Notes: generated by a model from the letters alone, not told the origin. Numbered from the stretch's first letter, positions 7,681-14,166 are shown. The stretch: DNA of 14,611 bases from JAWXVD01 sp044425705 (GCA_044425705.1 JAWXVD010000082.1:1-14611), one strand, 5' to 3'. Program-made: numbers and translations.

Positions 7681-9795
7681 ATGTATACTCAAGATGACAG
7701 AAAAAGTTTTAGTGAAGTAGCAGAATCATTGAAAAAATATAGAAGAGCTGATTTGACAGATGATAATGGGAAAAGCTTATTGGATGAATTATATACGGAT
7801 TTACTACCTAATAATCTTATATTGGAGAAGTGTTTACGTGATCATACTACGTTTTTAATTGGAAGGAAAGGAACAGGTAAGTCAACTGTATTTTTAAAAT
7901 TAGAAAATGAATACAGAAAAAAGAATAAATATTTACCTTGTTATATTGATGTTAAAACTGTGTTCGAAGCATCGAAAGCACAAGCCTATAATACAAATTA
8001 TTTGAAAGATTATATATCACAAGAAGTTTTTCAAAGCTATTTAATACAAAGGAATTTTATTAAAAACGTGCTAAAATCTATCTATGATGAAATTGAAAAA
8101 AAAGAACGTGGTTTTTTCAGAAGTGTCCAAGGAGCTATTACTGGAAATGCAAAAGAAAAGGTTAGAGAAAAAATACTAGGGTTAATTGAAAAAATCGACA
8201 ATAATGAGCATTTAAAATCTATTGAACTACCTATTTTCCAAGATATTCATCAAAACACACATGCAAGTTATGAAAATAAGCAAACAAGTGGTTTTAACTT
8301 TAAATCACCAGAAGTGAATATAGGCAGTGAGGGAATTAATGTAGGTACAATGGCATCTCTTAATGAAGAGCTCGTGTCTATAACCAGTGGAAACAAGGAG
8401 AATTTTTTCAACTCTGTCTTTTTGCAAGTTTTTGAAATAAAATCAGTTATCGAAGAAATAAGTGATATTTTATCAAAAATGCAAGTGACTCGTTTAGTGT
8501 TATTGCTTGATGATGTTTCTGAAATTGAATATTCAGCAATGCAAACATTTATTGACACTATAGTTGCACCATTAAACAACTGGTCGAATGAATTTGTAAA
8601 GTTCAAAGTGGCTTTTTATCCTGGCCGGATATATTATGGACAAATAGACCCAGGGAAAATTGATACAGTTTATTTAGATTTTTATAAATTGTATTCTACT
8701 TTTGAGGCAAATAAAATGAATAGCAATGCAATAGACTTTACTGAAAGAATTATAGAATCAAGATTTAAATATTATGGTAAAAATTTCAATGATTTTATTG
8801 ATACATCTCAAACGCATATATATGAATATTATGAGCTTATTTTTAATACAACTATGAATGTACCTCGTATTATTGGATATCTTTTTTCATACTTATATGA
8901 GTCTAATATTATACATAATAAAAAAATCAGTAAAAGCGATATAGCAAAAGCAAGTCAGAGATATTTTGAAGAAAAAATAGATGCCTACTTTGAAAATAGT
9001 GTATATCAATTATTGACATATGAAGAAACTAAGTCAATTTTCGAATTAAAGACTCTGGGAAAAGTAATTACGGATAGATTAAGTGATATTAAAAGTGATA
9101 TTACTACAGGGAAATTAAAAGGTTCACTATACGATAATAAAGAGCCATATAGTAGCCATTTTTATGTAGTGAGTGAAATGGAAAAGGAACTTAATTCATT
9201 AGAATTAAACCATTACATCACTAAGTATGATGAAAGGACAGATAGAGATAAAAATAAAATTAGCATATATAGTATTAATTATGGCCTTGCACAGAGAAAT
9301 AATTTATTGTGGGGACGAAAAAGCGATGCTAAATATTCTAAATATTTTGTTGAACGACCATTTAACTTTAGTAAGATGATAGTTCAACATCTGTCAGAAA
9401 AAGAACTTATAAAATGTACGAATAAAGACTGTAGCAAAGAATTCGAAAAAAACAATTTAGATGCATTGAAACTTTATGGAATGCAGTGTCCACATTGTAA
9501 TTCAGAAGTGATTATAGAAAAAATTACAGATCCTGCTTTTGAGCAGATAATTTCTAAAGTTAGTAATTTTGAGAAATTGGGTACAATTGAATATTCTATA
9601 TTGTTAACACTATTAACATTAGATAAGGTGCTATATGCACGTCAATTATCAGAAGAGATCGATTTATCATCTTATTTAATAGCAGCACGCTGTAAAAAAT
9701 TAGATGAAGAAAAAGGTTATGTTGTTCGTCAATATGGAAATGGAGCCTATACATATAAAATTTCAGAGGCAGGGAAAAATTTTTTTGAACAGTAA
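7681..9795 (+). CDS. P-loop ATPase with zinc ribbon and C-terminal winged helix (ORC/STAND-like), function unknown
   Basis: This 704-residue protein has a Walker A GRKGTGKST (61-69), a Walker B strand RLVLLLDDVS (271-280, Asp277 and Asp278), and an NVPR motif (393-396) resembling the sensor-2 region of ORC/CDC6- and STAND-type ATPases. A long insert (about 135-245) separates Walker A from Walker B. It is polar and charged, and contains a glycine-rich SGFNFKSPEVNIGSEGINVG stretch. Near the C-terminus four cysteines in a C-x4-C...C-x2-C pattern (579, 584, 603, 606) form a probable zinc ribbon. Residues 634-704 look like a MarR-type winged helix. There is no membrane segment and no recognisable nuclease. 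The gene follows the type I R-M operon by 119 bases on the same strand and ends at a hairpin. That context suggests a defence-associated, nucleic-acid-binding ATPase, but no function is demonstrated. Domain calls are by eye. Confidence 0.8.
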   Translation: MYTQDDRKSFSEVAESLKKYRRADLTDDNGKSLLDELYTDLLPNNLILEKCLRDHTTFLIGRKGTGKSTVFLKLENEYRKKNKYLPCYIDVKTVFEASKAQAYNTNYLKDYISQEVFQSYLIQRNFIKNVLKSIYDEIEKKERGFFRSVQGAITGNAKEKVREKILGLIEKIDNNEHLKSIELPIFQDIHQNTHASYENKQTSGFNFKSPEVNIGSEGINVGTMASLNEELVSITSGNKENFFNSVFLQVFEIKSVIEEISDILSKMQVTRLVLLLDDVSEIEYSAMQTFIDTIVAPLNNWSNEFVKFKVAFYPGRIYYGQIDPGKIDTVYLDFYKLYSTFEANKMNSNAIDFTERIIESRFKYYGKNFNDFIDTSQTHIYEYYELIFNTTMNVPRIIGYLFSYLYESNIIHNKKISKSDIAKASQRYFEEKIDAYFENSVYQLLTYEETKSIFELKTLGKVITDRLSDIKSDITTGKLKGSLYDNKEPYSSHFYVVSEMEKELNSLELNHYITKYDERTDRDKNKISIYSINYGLAQRNNLLWGRKSDAKYSKYFVERPFNFSKMIVQHLSEKELIKCTNKDCSKEFEKNNLDALKLYGMQCPHCNSEVIIEKITDPAFEQIISKVSNFEKLGTIEYSILLTLLTLDKVLYARQLSEEIDLSSYLIAARCKKLDEEKGYVVRQYGNGAYTYKISEAGKNFFEQ

Positions 9796-9822
9796 TTTTC
9801 CAATCTACCAATATAACAACAA

Positions 9823-9868
9823 AAAATACACTTATGATTCCAATTAATTGGTTTCATAAGTGTATTTT
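9823..9868. terminator. bidirectional terminator between convergent genes
   Basis: Arms 9823-9837 and 9854-9868 pair perfectly over 15 bp. A further inner palindrome, CCAATTAATTGG (9840-9851), is separated from the outer stem by a small mismatch. T-rich DNA follows on the right and an A-run precedes on the left, so it can end both the ATPase transcript and the convergent XRE transcript. Confidence 0.88.
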
Positions 9869-9872
9869 CTAT

Positions 9873-10745
9873 TTATTTCTTTTTCTTAGCTTGTCGCTCT
9901 ATCGCACGTCTTTGTTTTCTAGGCATATTCGATGCTGTCTGCCCTACCATCAATTTGTACAAATCACTACCAGTGAGGACTTCCTCAAAGATTGCCAGTT
10001 TATCCTTTGGCACATCTTCAAAGCTCAATCCGAGAGTTTTAGCAACGCAGTAGAATGGACCTTTTTCACGAGTCTTTTTGTCGTTTAAGAGTTCTTCCAT
10101 ATTTTGCTTCATTAATTCATTAACAGTCATAGTATTTTCTTCTGCATAACGCTTGCGTTCATCATAGATAGATTTTAGTAAATTATTGAAACGCTCTGTT
10201 ATTCTAAAACGCAAGTATTCATCATTATTGACTTGTGATTCCTTTAAAATTGCCATAATTTCATCTTGTGGGTCTACATCAATGCGACTCTTGATTGTAC
10301 TTTCTACCATTGCGTACATATTATTCATGTTGTTGATGTTTTCAGTCGTTTTGCCATCAGCAAATACCTCTGCCGCTGCAAGTAGCTCTGGGAAAATCTT
10401 AGAAGATAGTAGCTCATTTAATATCCTAACATTTCTATTATTCTTTAGAAATTCCACTGAACCATCAGTAAGATTTAATTCGTCAATTGGCATTTCTCTA
10501 TATTTTCTGTGTAGTGTCAGTCCACACATATAATCCATTGAAACATCAAAGAATTCGGCAAGGTCTACTAGGTTCTGATATGGAATGTGCATATCGGGGA
10601 ATTTTTCAAAACGAGATAGTGTTGCTACAGAAATTCCAATCTCGTTTGCTACATCCTCCATTCGTAAGCCTTTTTCATATCGTAATTGATTTAATCGTTC
10701 TTGCATTGTAAGTTTTACAGGATCAGTATAAATAGTTTCGCTCAT
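9873..10745 (-). CDS. XRE-family transcriptional regulator with long C-terminal domain
   Basis: The 290-residue protein has a Cro/CI-type helix-turn-helix at about residues 16-75, with MQERLNQLRYEKGLRMEDVA then IGISVATLSRFE, and VSMDYMCGL at its end. A helical C-terminal region of about 200 residues of unknown function follows, and the tail is very basic (RKQRRAIERQAKKKK). The start at 10745 is preferred over an upstream GTG because GAGGTGGTGAT sits directly before it. Its own promoter has a dyad in the spacer, which points to autoregulation. It is divergent from the excisionase-ATPase-relaxase module and so probably represses it. This role is inferred from arrangement. Such phage-like regulators are common in integrative elements. 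Confidence 0.85.
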   Translation of the reverse strand: MSETIYTDPVKLTMQERLNQLRYEKGLRMEDVANEIGISVATLSRFEKFPDMHIPYQNLVDLAEFFDVSMDYMCGLTLHRKYREMPIDELNLTDGSVEFLKNNRNVRILNELLSSKIFPELLAAAEVFADGKTTENINNMNNMYAMVESTIKSRIDVDPQDEIMAILKESQVNNDEYLRFRITERFNNLLKSIYDERKRYAEENTMTVNELMKQNMEELLNDKKTREKGPFYCVAKTLGLSFEDVPKDKLAIFEEVLTGSDLYKLMVGQTASNMPRKQRRAIERQAKKKK

Positions 10746-10765
10746 TATTATCACCACCTCAATTA

Positions 10766-10794
10766 ATTATACAATAGCAAACACTATTACACAA
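10766..10794 (-). promoter_or_regulatory. promoter of the 290-residue XRE regulator
   Basis: Read on the minus strand, TTGTGT (10789-10794), a 17-base spacer and a perfect TATAAT (10766-10771) lie about 20 bases before the start codon. Confidence 0.7.
10773..10788. promoter_or_regulatory. operator-like dyad inside the XRE promoter
   Basis: AATAG (10773-10777) and CTATT (10784-10788) form a perfect dyad with a 6-base centre, filling the spacer between the -35 and -10 boxes. A repressor bound here would block RNA polymerase. Autoregulation by the XRE protein is the simplest reading, inferred from position. Confidence 0.5.
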
Positions 10795-10824
10795 TATACA
10801 TTCCTTCCTCATTTTTCGACATAC

Positions 10825-10861
10825 AGCCCATTTTCATTTTTGAAAATGAGGCTATTTTTTT
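10825..10861 (+). terminator. isolated plus-strand rho-independent terminator
   Basis: CATTTTCA (10829-10836) and TGAAAATG (10841-10848) form a stem extended by AGCC (10825-10828) and GGCT (10850-10853) across one bulged A, then seven Ts (10855-10861). It faces rightward, yet no plus-strand gene precedes it for about a kilobase. It may insulate the mobility module or end a short untranslated RNA. Confidence 0.75.
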
Positions 10862-11115
10862 GCGTTTTTTACACTTTTGCAACATAGCCCAATGACCATA
10901 TTCACTCTGCTATGATTAAAAACATAAAACAACGTTGATTTATAAAATCACAATTTAATGACTGTCCAGTACCACTACCATATCGGTAAAGTTGGCGATG
11001 ATATGAGCCGATCAAGAATGGAAATACAAGAAAGTACCACGCAAGGTAACTGCTTAGGAAATGGTACTGGGGAAACAGCAAACACAATGACTATTAAAAA
11101 AGAGAGGATATATTT
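10862..11115 (+). promoter_or_regulatory. leader region of the excisionase-ATPase genes
   Basis: This roughly 250-base stretch precedes the excisionase-like gene. An extended -10 (TG-C-TATGAT, 10908-10916) with no good -35 is the best promoter candidate. A short palindrome, TGATTT-ATA-AAATCA, lies at 10936-10950. Further right are long-range complementary segments (see 10966-11070) and a possible small ORF (10958-11119). A weak ribosome binding site, GAGAGGAT, precedes the ATG at 11116. Confidence 0.4.
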
Positions 11116-11119
11116 ATGA
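10958..11119 (+). CDS. possible small ORF (53 codons) coupled to the excisionase-like gene
   Basis: An ATG at 10958 opens 53 codons beginning MTVQYHYHIG, ending in KKERIYL, and stopping in an ATGA overlap with the next gene. The overlap and reasonable length argue that it may be translated, with coupling to the excisionase-like gene. Against this, no ribosome binding site is seen before the ATG, the product matches no family I recognise, and the same stretch contains long complementary segments that look structural. The call is tentative. Confidence 0.3.
   Translation: MTVQYHYHIGKVGDDMSRSRMEIQESTTQGNCLGNGTGETANTMTIKKERIYL
10966..11070 (+). other. long-range inverted repeats, possible structured RNA leader or protein-binding sites
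   Basis: CCAGTACCA (10966-10974) is perfectly complementary to TGGTACTGG (11062-11070). A second copy, AGTACCAC at 11033-11040 (direct repeat of 10968-10975), can pair with the same right arm over 7 bp. CATATC (10979-10984) pairs with GATATG (11000-11005), and ATCGG (10982-10986) with CCGAT (11008-11012). Two mutually exclusive pairings of one arm are typical of attenuators, but the repeats could equally be binding sites for an Xis-like protein. Confidence 0.4.
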
Positions 11120-11316
11120 CAAGACCAATAAAATTACTCACAATTCGTCAAGCTGCAAAGCTAGTAGATGGATTTACAGAATATCAAATTAGAAGATTGA
11201 TCAAGGAAAATGCTTTACCTCATATCAAATCAGGCAATCGTGTCTTGATTGAGGAACAGAGTATATACGACTTTATTGAAGAAGCACAAAACAAGGAGGT
11301 GTTCCCTCATGAATAA
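11116..11316 (+). CDS. excisionase-like (AlpA/Xis-type) HTH DNA-binding protein
   Basis: The 66-residue product is a single MerR-like/HTH_17 domain: LLTIRQAAKLVDGFTEYQIRRLIKENALPHIKSGNRVLI, then a short helix ending DFIEEAQNK. Proteins of this form act as excisionases (recombination directionality factors) or as small regulators in integrative elements. No tyrosine or serine integrase is in the window, so its recombinase partner is unknown. It overlaps the following ATPase gene by eight bases, and its last codons contain that gene's ribosome binding site, so the two are translationally coupled. An alternative role is purely transcriptional. Confidence 0.8.
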   Translation: MTRPIKLLTIRQAAKLVDGFTEYQIRRLIKENALPHIKSGNRVLIEEQSIYDFIEEAQNKEVFPHE

Positions 11317-12364
11317 TGATACAAAAACAATTCCACCACTACAAACAATAACAGCTAATCAACTCATGCAGGCAGAGTATCCACCGTTACAATTTGCCAT
11401 TGATAAGCTATTACCACAAGGAATATTTATCCTTGCTGGTAGTGGCAAAATCGGTAAATCGTGGTTATGCCTTGATATGTGCGTTGCAGTTGCCACTGGT
11501 GGCAAGTTGTGGGATTATAACGCACTGGAAGGTGAAGTTTTATTCTTAGCACTAGAAGACAATCATAGGAGATTGCAAAACCGACTAGAAGAAGTGAAAG
11601 GTGATATTACTAGTGAAAAATTGCACTTTGCAATCACTTCAAAAGGTATCAGTGATGGACTCATTGATCAAGTATTTAACTTTTTGGATGAGTTCCCTAA
11701 CACAAAATTAATTGTCATTGATACCTTAGAACATATCCGAAATACAGAATCAGAAAGCTCCATGTATTCCCATGATTACAATGATATTAAAGCACTAAGA
11801 ACCATTACAGATTGTGCAGATGTAAGTGTGGTACTGGTACATCATACACGCAAGATGTATGACCCAGATCCACTGAATATGCTTACTGGATCTACTGGTC
11901 TAGTAGGTGCAGTAGATGGTGTATGGGTACTGGAAAAAGAGAAGCGAACAGAAAATAAAGGCAAGCTGACTATAGCAAATCGTGACACCGAAGGATATTG
12001 CTTTAAGGTCGAATTTGATAAAGAAAATTGCAGATGGAATAACCTTGGCGATTATGAAGAAATTCCCCAAGATACAGATACAGCATTTTGCAAAACAATA
12101 GATGAATTTGTAAATACGAGATGGTCTGGTACAGCCACAGAACTTACCGAAGCAATACCCAATATTGGGATATCCCCTACTGCTATTACCAAGAAACTAA
12201 ATAAAAGTAGTGACACACTTTTATCAGTTTATGGCATCAGATACAGCTATGAAAGAACAAAAAACAAGAGAGTAATTACCTTGTTTCGTGAAGTTATTGT
12301 AGCTGATGTGACAGATGACAAAGTAAATATAGATACCCCATCTACAGCATTAGCTGTCATATAA
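11309..12364 (+). CDS. RepA/RecA-like AAA ATPase of a mobile element
   Basis: The 351-residue protein is a RecA-fold ATPase of the RepA/AAA_25 group, hexameric helicase-type proteins common in plasmids and integrative elements. Walker A is GSGKIGKS (44-51), Walker B is LIVID (134-138), followed by VVLVHHTRK (174-182) and the GSTGLVGAVDGVWVLE block (194-209). A C-terminal segment (about 260-325) looks like a winged helix. I chose the ATG at 11309 because AAGGAGGTG (11293-11301) precedes it at good spacing; an in-frame start 60 bases earlier would overlap the previous gene with no such site. It probably unwinds or remodels DNA for replication or mobilization of the element; this role is inferred from family and context. 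Confidence 0.85.
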   Translation: MNNDTKTIPPLQTITANQLMQAEYPPLQFAIDKLLPQGIFILAGSGKIGKSWLCLDMCVAVATGGKLWDYNALEGEVLFLALEDNHRRLQNRLEEVKGDITSEKLHFAITSKGISDGLIDQVFNFLDEFPNTKLIVIDTLEHIRNTESESSMYSHDYNDIKALRTITDCADVSVVLVHHTRKMYDPDPLNMLTGSTGLVGAVDGVWVLEKEKRTENKGKLTIANRDTEGYCFKVEFDKENCRWNNLGDYEEIPQDTDTAFCKTIDEFVNTRWSGTATELTEAIPNIGISPTAITKKLNKSSDTLLSVYGIRYSYERTKNKRVITLFREVIVADVTDDKVNIDTPSTALAVI

Positions 12365-12397
12365 AGGGTATGTATAGTAAGCCTGTCACCTGTCATC

Positions 12398-12524
12398 GAG
12401 CGTAGCGAGAATGGATGCAACACAGTGTTGCCCCTCGGAGAGCCCACGACATATTTGCAACTTGTTGAAAGTGTCATAGTGGGTTACACACTTTGAAAAA
12501 GTGTTAGTCCTAGTCGCTACGCTC
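12398..12524. other. oriT-like region flanked by an 11-bp inverted repeat
   Basis: The 188-base gap between the ATPase and the relaxase is rich in symmetry. GAGCGTAGCGA (12398-12408) is perfectly complementary to TCGCTACGCTC (12514-12524). Between them lie a 15-bp palindrome, GCAACACAGTGTTGC (12417-12431), and the MobV-like core at 12468-12504. A transfer origin next to and upstream of its own relaxase gene is the usual MobV arrangement. Confidence 0.6.
12468..12504 (+). other. MobV-type oriT core with candidate nick site
   Basis: AAAGTGT (12468-12474) and ACACTTT (12488-12494) form a 7-bp inverted repeat around TAGTGGG/TTACAC. ACACTT (12488-12493) also pairs with AAGTGT (12499-12504) as a small hairpin. 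From memory, the pMV158 MobM site is nicked at TAGTGTG/TTATAC between similar AAAGT and ACTTT arms; the bases here differ at two of 13 positions. By analogy the nick would fall between 12483 and 12484. This is an analogy, not proof. Confidence 0.5.
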
Positions 12525-12532
12525 CCTATAAT
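12504..12532 (+). promoter_or_regulatory. relaxase gene promoter overlapping oriT
   Basis: A perfect TATAAT (12527-12532) is preceded by a weak -35, TTAGTC (12504-12509), at 17 bases. The right arm of the 11-bp repeat lies inside the spacer and the -35 touches the oriT core. Relaxase bound at oriT would therefore be expected to repress its own gene, as is known for some MobV proteins. Confidence 0.5.
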
Positions 12533-12558
12533 AGCAACTTTGAAAGGGGGAATTGCCT

Positions 12559-13869
12559 ATGGCAAGAAATGACGGTAAAGACCGTACCATTGCTAGAAAC
12601 GGAGACTACACACGCTCACAGATTGGCAATATCGAAAGACACAATGAGCGTAAAAATGAAAGCTATCAAAACGCAGATATTCGGATTGAACAATCTGATA
12701 AGAATATATATTTCAAAAAGCCACAAGGTGGATATATAGATACCTTTGACAAAATGTGTGAGGATGGAACTATCAGCACCAAAGGATTAAAGGACGGTGC
12801 AATCCATTTTAATGAACTTCTCTTTGATGTGAATACCACCTATTTTGAGGAACGTGGTGGCTATGAATATGCAAAAGACTTCTATGCTAAAGCTTACGAT
12901 TATGCAGTGCAAAAAGTCGGTGGAGAACAATATATTTTATCGGCTGTTATGCACGCAGATGAACGCAATTCGGCAGTATCGGAACAGCTTGGAAAAGATG
13001 TTTACCACTATCATTTACACGTCATCTATGTACCAGTGGTGCAAAAAGAAGTTAGGTGGTCAAAGAGGTGCAAAGATAAGTCACTTGTCGGCACTGTTAA
13101 GGAAGTAATCACGCAAGTGAGCCACTCAAAAAAATGGGCTTCACACAAGGAGATTGGCGAAGATGGAAAACAACATCTAGTGAAATCATATAGTGTACTT
13201 CAAGATGAATTTTATGGCTATATGCGTGATTGTGGCTACAAAGATATTGAACGTGGCGAAAAGGGTTCTACTGATAAGAATATCACCACCACAGAACTAA
13301 AAGTGCAAAAGGAAAAATCACGATTGCAGGCTACTGCCCTAGAGGTACAAAAGGTTGAACATATTTTGCACGATCAGACGGAAGTTATCGGGCAAAATCA
13401 GCAAACCATTACAGGACAACAAAGTAAAATATCACAAGGCAATGCACAGCTTGAAAAGGTGGCAAACAAGAAAGCTAAGGTTGTGGATATTGATAGTATT
13501 GAAACAAAATCAGCAATGTTTTCTAATGGGAAGATTATTATTGATGAAGCAGAGTTTGAGAATATTAAGACCTTAGCACAAAAGCAAGTTGTATCGGTTA
13601 CAAATGAGCGTAAATTATCAGCTGACAATAAACAACTAAAGCAAGAAAATCAAGCCTTACGACAAACCAATGCACAGCAACATAAAGAGCTATCGGAGTT
13701 TAAATCTGTACGCAATAAATTAAGTGCTAATAAAGATAAAATGCGTGTTGCAGAACTAGAGAAATTTCAAGAAGTGGTTTATAAATTCCTTGATAAATTG
13801 GGAGTTAGAAAGCAGTTTAATGACTTCTTAACGCTCTTCAATAAGCAGAGAAACGAGGTGGAGCGATGA
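12559..13869 (+). CDS. mob: MobV/Pre-family relaxase (plasmid recombination enzyme)
   Basis: A relaxase nicks oriT, stays attached to the 5' end and pilots the strand during conjugal transfer by a helper element. The 436-residue protein has MobV motif I, HNERKNESYQNADI (28-41), and the metal-binding motif III region MHADERN (131-137) followed by YHYHLHVIYVP (149-159) with His150, His152 and His154. Residues 245-400 are charged and glutamine-rich, probably coiled coil. It resembles TnpZ-type proteins of Clostridia mobilizable transposons. The ATG at 12559 follows GAAAGGGGG (12542-12550); an in-frame TTG six bases earlier is less likely. Length and motifs are intact. The catalytic residue cannot be assigned with certainty by eye. 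The stop overlaps the next start (ATGA). Confidence 0.92.
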   Translation: MARNDGKDRTIARNGDYTRSQIGNIERHNERKNESYQNADIRIEQSDKNIYFKKPQGGYIDTFDKMCEDGTISTKGLKDGAIHFNELLFDVNTTYFEERGGYEYAKDFYAKAYDYAVQKVGGEQYILSAVMHADERNSAVSEQLGKDVYHYHLHVIYVPVVQKEVRWSKRCKDKSLVGTVKEVITQVSHSKKWASHKEIGEDGKQHLVKSYSVLQDEFYGYMRDCGYKDIERGEKGSTDKNITTTELKVQKEKSRLQATALEVQKVEHILHDQTEVIGQNQQTITGQQSKISQGNAQLEKVANKKAKVVDIDSIETKSAMFSNGKIIIDEAEFENIKTLAQKQVVSVTNERKLSADNKQLKQENQALRQTNAQQHKELSEFKSVRNKLSANKDKMRVAELEKFQEVVYKFLDKLGVRKQFNDFLTLFNKQRNEVER

Positions 13870-13916
13870 GCATATTTGAAACGATAAAACAAAGGGGGTA
13901 CAGTGTATTTGAATAA
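13866..13916 (+). pseudogene. 16-codon frame, possible remnant of a CHC2 primase gene start
   Basis: An ATG overlapping the relaxase stop codon (ATGA) opens only 16 codons, MSIFETIKQRGYSVFE. By family knowledge, CHC2 zinc-finger primases that follow the relaxase in related elements start with M-x-(I/V)-F-E-x-(V/I)-K-Q and are usually coupled to it in this way. The start matches, but nothing primase-like follows. A deletion that removed the gene body is the simplest explanation. A short chance ORF remains possible. Confidence 0.35.
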
Positions 13917-14103
13917 AATTGATCAATGGAATTCCTTATCAGATTTTCTCTCTAATATGATAATAAAATATGCAGATGTTTTAGACATAGAATCACTGTC
14001 GGCTCCTGCTACGGATACAGAAGGAACTAATATTATAGATAATCCTAAGAAATCTAAAGAAAATAATATACGTGAAGATATTGAAATCAAAGAAATAGCA
14101 TAA
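13903..14103 (+). CDS. small acidic hypothetical protein
   Basis: A 66-residue protein starts at GTG (13903), with AAAGGGGG just upstream (13891-13898); a TTG two codons on is an alternative. The N-terminal half (NKIDQWNSLSDFLSNMIIKYADVLDI) looks like an amphipathic helix pair. The C-terminal half is polar and probably disordered. I do not recognise a family. It begins inside the short frame that overlaps the relaxase stop and is probably the last gene of that transcript. There are no cysteines and no membrane segment. Confidence 0.55.
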   Translation: MYLNKIDQWNSLSDFLSNMIIKYADVLDIESLSAPATDTEGTNIIDNPKKSKENNIREDIEIKEIA

Positions 14104-14104
14104 T

Positions 14105-14116
14105 ATACTTATACAT
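14105..14116. repeat. 12-bp direct repeat, right copy
   Basis: ATACTTATACAT starts directly after the stop codon at 14101-14103 and matches 561-572 exactly. The evidence for and against it being a boundary is given with the left copy. Confidence 0.3.
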
Positions 14117-14131
14117 GAAAAGAGTGTCCAA

Positions 14132-14166
14132 ACCATATATCGAGAGTTTAGCTCTCGATATATGGT
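14132..14166. repeat. perfect 35-bp hairpin/palindrome without a T-run
   Basis: Arms 14132-14146 and 14152-14166 pair perfectly over 15 bp around a 5-base loop (TTTAG). There is no T-run on either side, so it is not a standard rho-independent terminator, though it may still stop or protect the 3' end of the relaxase-operon transcript. It stands 15 bases after the right copy of the direct repeat. From here to about 14320 I see only AT-rich sequence. Confidence 0.7.

Noticed and set aside
8268..8606. 112-codon minus-strand frame inside the ATPase gene
   Set aside because: Fully antisense to a protein with intact Walker motifs; serine/isoleucine-rich translation is typical of a shadow in AT-rich DNA.
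9834..10088. 84-codon plus-strand frame over the terminator and the 3' end of the XRE gene
   Set aside because: Starts inside the terminator hairpin and lies antisense to a clear HTH protein; the translation looks random.
10902..11087. 61-codon minus-strand frame, opposite the leader of the excisionase-like gene
   Set aside because: Hydrophobic, aromatic-rich translation that recalls no family; no ribosome binding site recognised; overlaps the structured region and the opposite-strand ORF. Probably a shadow.
13355..13576. Alternative-frame ORF inside the relaxase coiled-coil region
   Set aside because: Overlaps a continuous, motif-bearing relaxase frame; no start signal; arginine/lysine-rich shadow composition.
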